54,552 nucleotides of DNA from Gammaproteobacteria bacterium (GTDB taxonomy: Bacteria; Pseudomonadota; Gammaproteobacteria; Pseudomonadales; Azotimanducaceae): NCBI GenBank assembly GCA_002731575.1, contig PCCE01000009.1, positions 6,749 to 61,300 on the forward strand, read 5' to 3'. Shown here piece after piece: positions 52,143 through 54,552 of this stretch (the first letter of the stretch is position 1; each line of letters starts with the position of its first letter). Position numbers and translations under genes: made by a program. The notes beneath the pieces were generated by a model, which saw only the letters and a program-made list of their open reading frames with translations, did no database searches and was not told the origin of the DNA.

Positions 52143-53204
52143 ATGGATATCGGAATCTGCGTTCCCAGCCATGTAGGCGATATCGACTACATTGTTCGAG
52201 CAGAGGCATTGGGCTACAGCCACGCGTGGCTGGCTGACAGCCAAATGATCTGGTCGGACTGTTATGCCGCACTGGCCTTGGCAGCAGACCGCACCAGCCG
52301 CATTAAGCTGGGTACTGGTGTGGCCATAACAGGCACGCGGCCGCCCTCGGTGAATGCTTCGGGCATTGCGACTATTAACGCGATAGCCCCCGGGCGCACG
52401 TTTTTCGGAGTTGGTGCGGGCAACACGGCCATGCGAATTATGGGGCTGCCGCCCCAGCGCATTGCTCAATTTGACCAATACCTTGCTGAGGTTAAGCCGC
52501 TGCTGCGCGGTGAAGAAGCCATGATGCGGCACGCTAACCAAGACATTCCCATCCGTCACATCATGCCCGACAAGGGCTTTGTCAATTTCGACGATCCCAT
52601 TCCTCTGTATGTGTCCGGTTTTGGACCACGCTCTCTTGGCCTAGCAGGGAAGCATGGCGACGGTGCCGTGCTGTCTATGCCCGCCAGCCCCGCCATGATG
52701 GAGCACATTTGGGGCATGCTAGAAAAGGATGCCCCAGCGGGCTTCAATCGGGACGAGTTTTATACCACCGCACTCACCGCCATGGTGGTAAGAGAGCCTG
52801 ACGAACCCTTGGATTCGCCTCGAATCAAGCGCGATTGCGGAGCCATGGCCATCGCCGCCCTGCACTTTGCCTACGATCAGTGGCGTAACTTCGGCTGGCA
52901 GCCGCCCAATGCCCTTGCTGGCGTGTGGGACGATTACACCAAGCTGCTGGACGAGTTTCCGCAGGAGCGTCGACACCAACGTATTCACATGGGCCATAAC
53001 TGCTGGGTACTGCCAGAAGAAGAACGATTTCTCACCGCAGAGCTTATTCAATCGACCTGTCTTGTTGGCACCCAGTTCGAGCTCGTGGAAAAGCTTCAGG
53101 CCATGCATGAGGCTGGACTGAATCAGATCATCAACCTGCCGTCTTTCGATCCGCGTTTCGATGTGCTGGAATCAGTAGCGGAGAAAATTATTCCCTTTGT
53201 CTGA
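52143..53204 (+). CDS. LLM class flavin-dependent oxidoreductase
   Basis: 353-residue luciferase-like oxidoreductase. Its start (MDIGICVPSHVGDIDYIVRA), SHAWLADSQMIWSDCYAALA and IKLGTGVAITGTRPPSVNASGI are typical of the group related to methylene-tetrahydromethanopterin reductase. The N-terminal half has the substrate and flavin loops, the C-terminal half is longer than in the TIGR03619 members. A GGGGAGG site eight bases before the ATG decides the start. A CaiB gene follows after 55 bases in the same direction, so the two probably work on one substrate. Cofactor F420 or FMN is not decided. Confidence 0.87.
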   Translation: MDIGICVPSHVGDIDYIVRAEALGYSHAWLADSQMIWSDCYAALALAADRTSRIKLGTGVAITGTRPPSVNASGIATINAIAPGRTFFGVGAGNTAMRIMGLPPQRIAQFDQYLAEVKPLLRGEEAMMRHANQDIPIRHIMPDKGFVNFDDPIPLYVSGFGPRSLGLAGKHGDGAVLSMPASPAMMEHIWGMLEKDAPAGFNRDEFYTTALTAMVVREPDEPLDSPRIKRDCGAMAIAALHFAYDQWRNFGWQPPNALAGVWDDYTKLLDEFPQERRHQRIHMGHNCWVLPEEERFLTAELIQSTCLVGTQFELVEKLQAMHEAGLNQIINLPSFDPRFDVLESVAEKIIPFV

Positions 53205-53259
53205 GGAAGACAGGGGCAGCGGTGTTGGCTGGCTGTGACACCAAAATTGAGAGGGGAAC

Positions 53260-54474
53260 ATGGAGCACTTTTTACAGGACATCGTCGTCGTGGACGCCGC
53301 GACATTCTTGGCTGGACCGGGGGCTGCCACGATGCTTGGCGACTTTGGTGCCAAGGTCATCAAGATAGAACCACCAAACGGTGATGGCTATCGAGGCCTT
53401 GTGGGCCGTTATCCGGTGCCGTATCACTGGCTTCTGACCTCGCGCAACAAGCAATCCCTAGCACTGGACTTAAGCAAGGACGCTGGCCAAACGCTGATGC
53501 ATCAGCTCATTGCAAAGGCCGATGTAATGACCACGAACTTTATGCGCAGCCAGCTTGAGCGCTATCAACTGACTTACCCAACACTTCAGGCCATAAACCC
53601 TCGCCTGATCTTTGCTCATATCACTGGTTACGGTGACGACGGCCCTGACGCGGACAAACGTGCTTTCGATGTAACTGGTTGGTGGGCGCGCTCCGGGATG
53701 ATGGAATTTATTCGAGATCCCGGTCAGACCCCGCTGATGCCAGCGCCAGGCATGGGCGATCATTCCACAGCGACGGCCCTGTTTGGGGCGATTATGAGCG
53801 GGCTATATAAGCGCGAGCGTACGGGCCTCGGCTGCCATGTAAGTACGTCTCTGGCCGCAAATGGTGTCTGGGCTAACGGTATGGCGCTGCAGGGTGTGGC
53901 TGCGGGCAACGATCTCGCCGAACATCGGCAAAATGCAGGTTGGGTGAATCCCCTCAGTGGCGCCTATGGGTGCGCTGATGGCAGTTACCTTGTGCTCACC
54001 ATGATCAATACCCAGCGCGAGTACCCGCAGTTGTGTGAGGCGCTCAATCACCCCGAATGGCTGCTAGACGAGCGGTTTGCCGACATCCGTCAAGCCATGC
54101 GTAATCGAGATTTGCTGCAGCAGATGATTGCCGAAGCATTTGCCCAGATGACTTACGATCAGGCGGCCAAATGTCTGGATGAACAAGGCATTACCTACGC
54201 CAAGGTGCAAACCATGAGCGAGGTGTTGGCGGATGAACAACTGCGAGCCGCAGGCATCGTTATTGAAACTGGCGACAGTCAGGGCGATTACGACCTAACA
54301 ATAGCCAGCCCGATCAATATGGTCGGCGAAGCGAAAAAGACCCCACAGCGTGCGCCAGATATCGGCGCGGACAGCTTAACTGTGCTTCGCGAGCTAGATT
54401 TTGAAGAGTCTTTCCTTCAAGAGTTGCTGAGCACTGATGTCATCGTGGATGGCAGCCAGTCAAAAGGCTCCTAA
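53260..54474 (+). CDS. CaiB/BaiF CoA-transferase family protein
   Basis: 404-residue class III CoA-transferase. VVDAATFLAGPGAATMLGDF then GAKVIKIEPPNGDGYRG is the usual start; GYGDDGPDADKRAFDVTGWW carries the catalytic Asp. It probably activates a carboxylic acid to its CoA thioester with another acyl-CoA as donor. A GAGGGG site precedes the ATG. The gene shares direction with the LLM enzyme upstream. It is clearly divergent from the other CaiB in the window, so it likely has a different substrate. Confidence 0.9.
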   Translation: MEHFLQDIVVVDAATFLAGPGAATMLGDFGAKVIKIEPPNGDGYRGLVGRYPVPYHWLLTSRNKQSLALDLSKDAGQTLMHQLIAKADVMTTNFMRSQLERYQLTYPTLQAINPRLIFAHITGYGDDGPDADKRAFDVTGWWARSGMMEFIRDPGQTPLMPAPGMGDHSTATALFGAIMSGLYKRERTGLGCHVSTSLAANGVWANGMALQGVAAGNDLAEHRQNAGWVNPLSGAYGCADGSYLVLTMINTQREYPQLCEALNHPEWLLDERFADIRQAMRNRDLLQQMIAEAFAQMTYDQAAKCLDEQGITYAKVQTMSEVLADEQLRAAGIVIETGDSQGDYDLTIASPINMVGEAKKTPQRAPDIGADSLTVLRELDFEESFLQELLSTDVIVDGSQSKGS

Positions 54475-54486
54475 AAGCCCCCAGAA

Positions 54487-54501
54487 GCGCGGTTACCGCG
54501 C
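54487..54501. other. Short GC-rich hairpin after the CaiB gene
   Basis: GCGCGG-TTA-CCGCGC forms a perfect six-pair stem just after the CaiB stop. No T-run follows on either strand, so it is not a clear terminator. The last 50 bases of the window show no gene start that I can support. Confidence 0.3.
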
Positions 54502-54552
54502 GCCAGGAGAGTTACCCTAATAGACCAACCGAAACTGACCCTAGTGACTTTG

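Noticed and set aside
1..54552. tRNA, rRNA, CRISPR, transposase, integrase or toxin-antitoxin genes
   Set aside because: None seen on either strand; no direct-repeat arrays or inverted-repeat-flanked elements were found by eye.

Overview
The window looks like a chromosomal segment of a heterotrophic, probably marine, gammaproteobacterium. This rests on a Pseudomonas-like Fur, an OxyR with C199/C208, cytochrome c5, MnmH, YegD-type Hsp70 and NorM-type MATE proteins, and many small lipid/CoA and LLM-flavoenzyme genes as in Cellvibrionales-type marine genomes. Base composition is moderately GC-rich by eye. I see no rRNA, tRNA, CRISPR array, insertion sequence, phage gene or replication origin. 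Genus-level placement is inference.

Layout. 1-4.4 kb: a stress block with the end of an unknown gene, a cytochrome c5 lipoprotein overlapping oxyR, and a convergent module of rubrerythrin, a CCG-domain Fe-S protein and a DUF3501 protein. The rubrerythrin promoter carries an ATAG-N7-CTAT dyad (OxyR-like) and a Fur-box-like sequence lies nearby. 4.4-11 kb: MATE and EamA exporters, a crotonase, idi, an alpha/beta hydrolase and two LLM oxidoreductases. 11-16 kb: a eukaryotic-type isoleucyl-tRNA synthetase, a Rieske protein in which the mononuclear-iron motif precedes the Rieske domain, and a second crotonase. 16.0-16.2 kb: a strong candidate small RNA on the minus strand (three hairpins, C-rich loop, intrinsic terminator). 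16.5-24.4 kb: an alpha/beta hydrolase, then housekeeping and repair genes (mnmH overlapped by a Sel1-repeat lipoprotein gene, msrA, a small zinc protein, a YegD-like chaperone, a Nudix CoA pyrophosphatase, a thioesterase, a MAPEG protein). 24.4-31.7 kb: epoxide hydrolase, methyltransferase, metY, two hydrolases, GST, HIT, TauD-type dioxygenase and a small membrane protein. 31.9-40.5 kb: desaturase with a coiled-coil tail, Na+/solute symporter, GST, SIRT4-like sirtuin, LLM enzyme, a hidden 47-codon ORF, a GPH transporter, a MerR-TPR protein and fur. 40.7-54.5 kb: acyl-CoA dehydrogenase, a decayed type I secretion HlyD fragment, a thioesterase, an MFS protein, a carboxylesterase, an SRPBCC protein, the operon amidohydrolase-CaiB-GPH transporter, an alpha/beta hydrolase, a small CPXCG protein, and an LLM-CaiB pair.

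Together the accessory genes (four LLM flavoenzymes, two CaiB CoA-transferases, two crotonases, an acyl-CoA dehydrogenase, two hotdog thioesterases, seven alpha/beta-hydrolase-fold enzymes, two GPH transporters) suggest uptake and CoA-linked breakdown of hydrophobic or cyclic compounds, with substrates unknown. The items most worth following are the domain-permuted Rieske protein, the minus-strand sRNA, the rubrerythrin/Fe-S/DUF3501 module with its OxyR-like site, and the 47-codon ORF that exactly bridges two genes.
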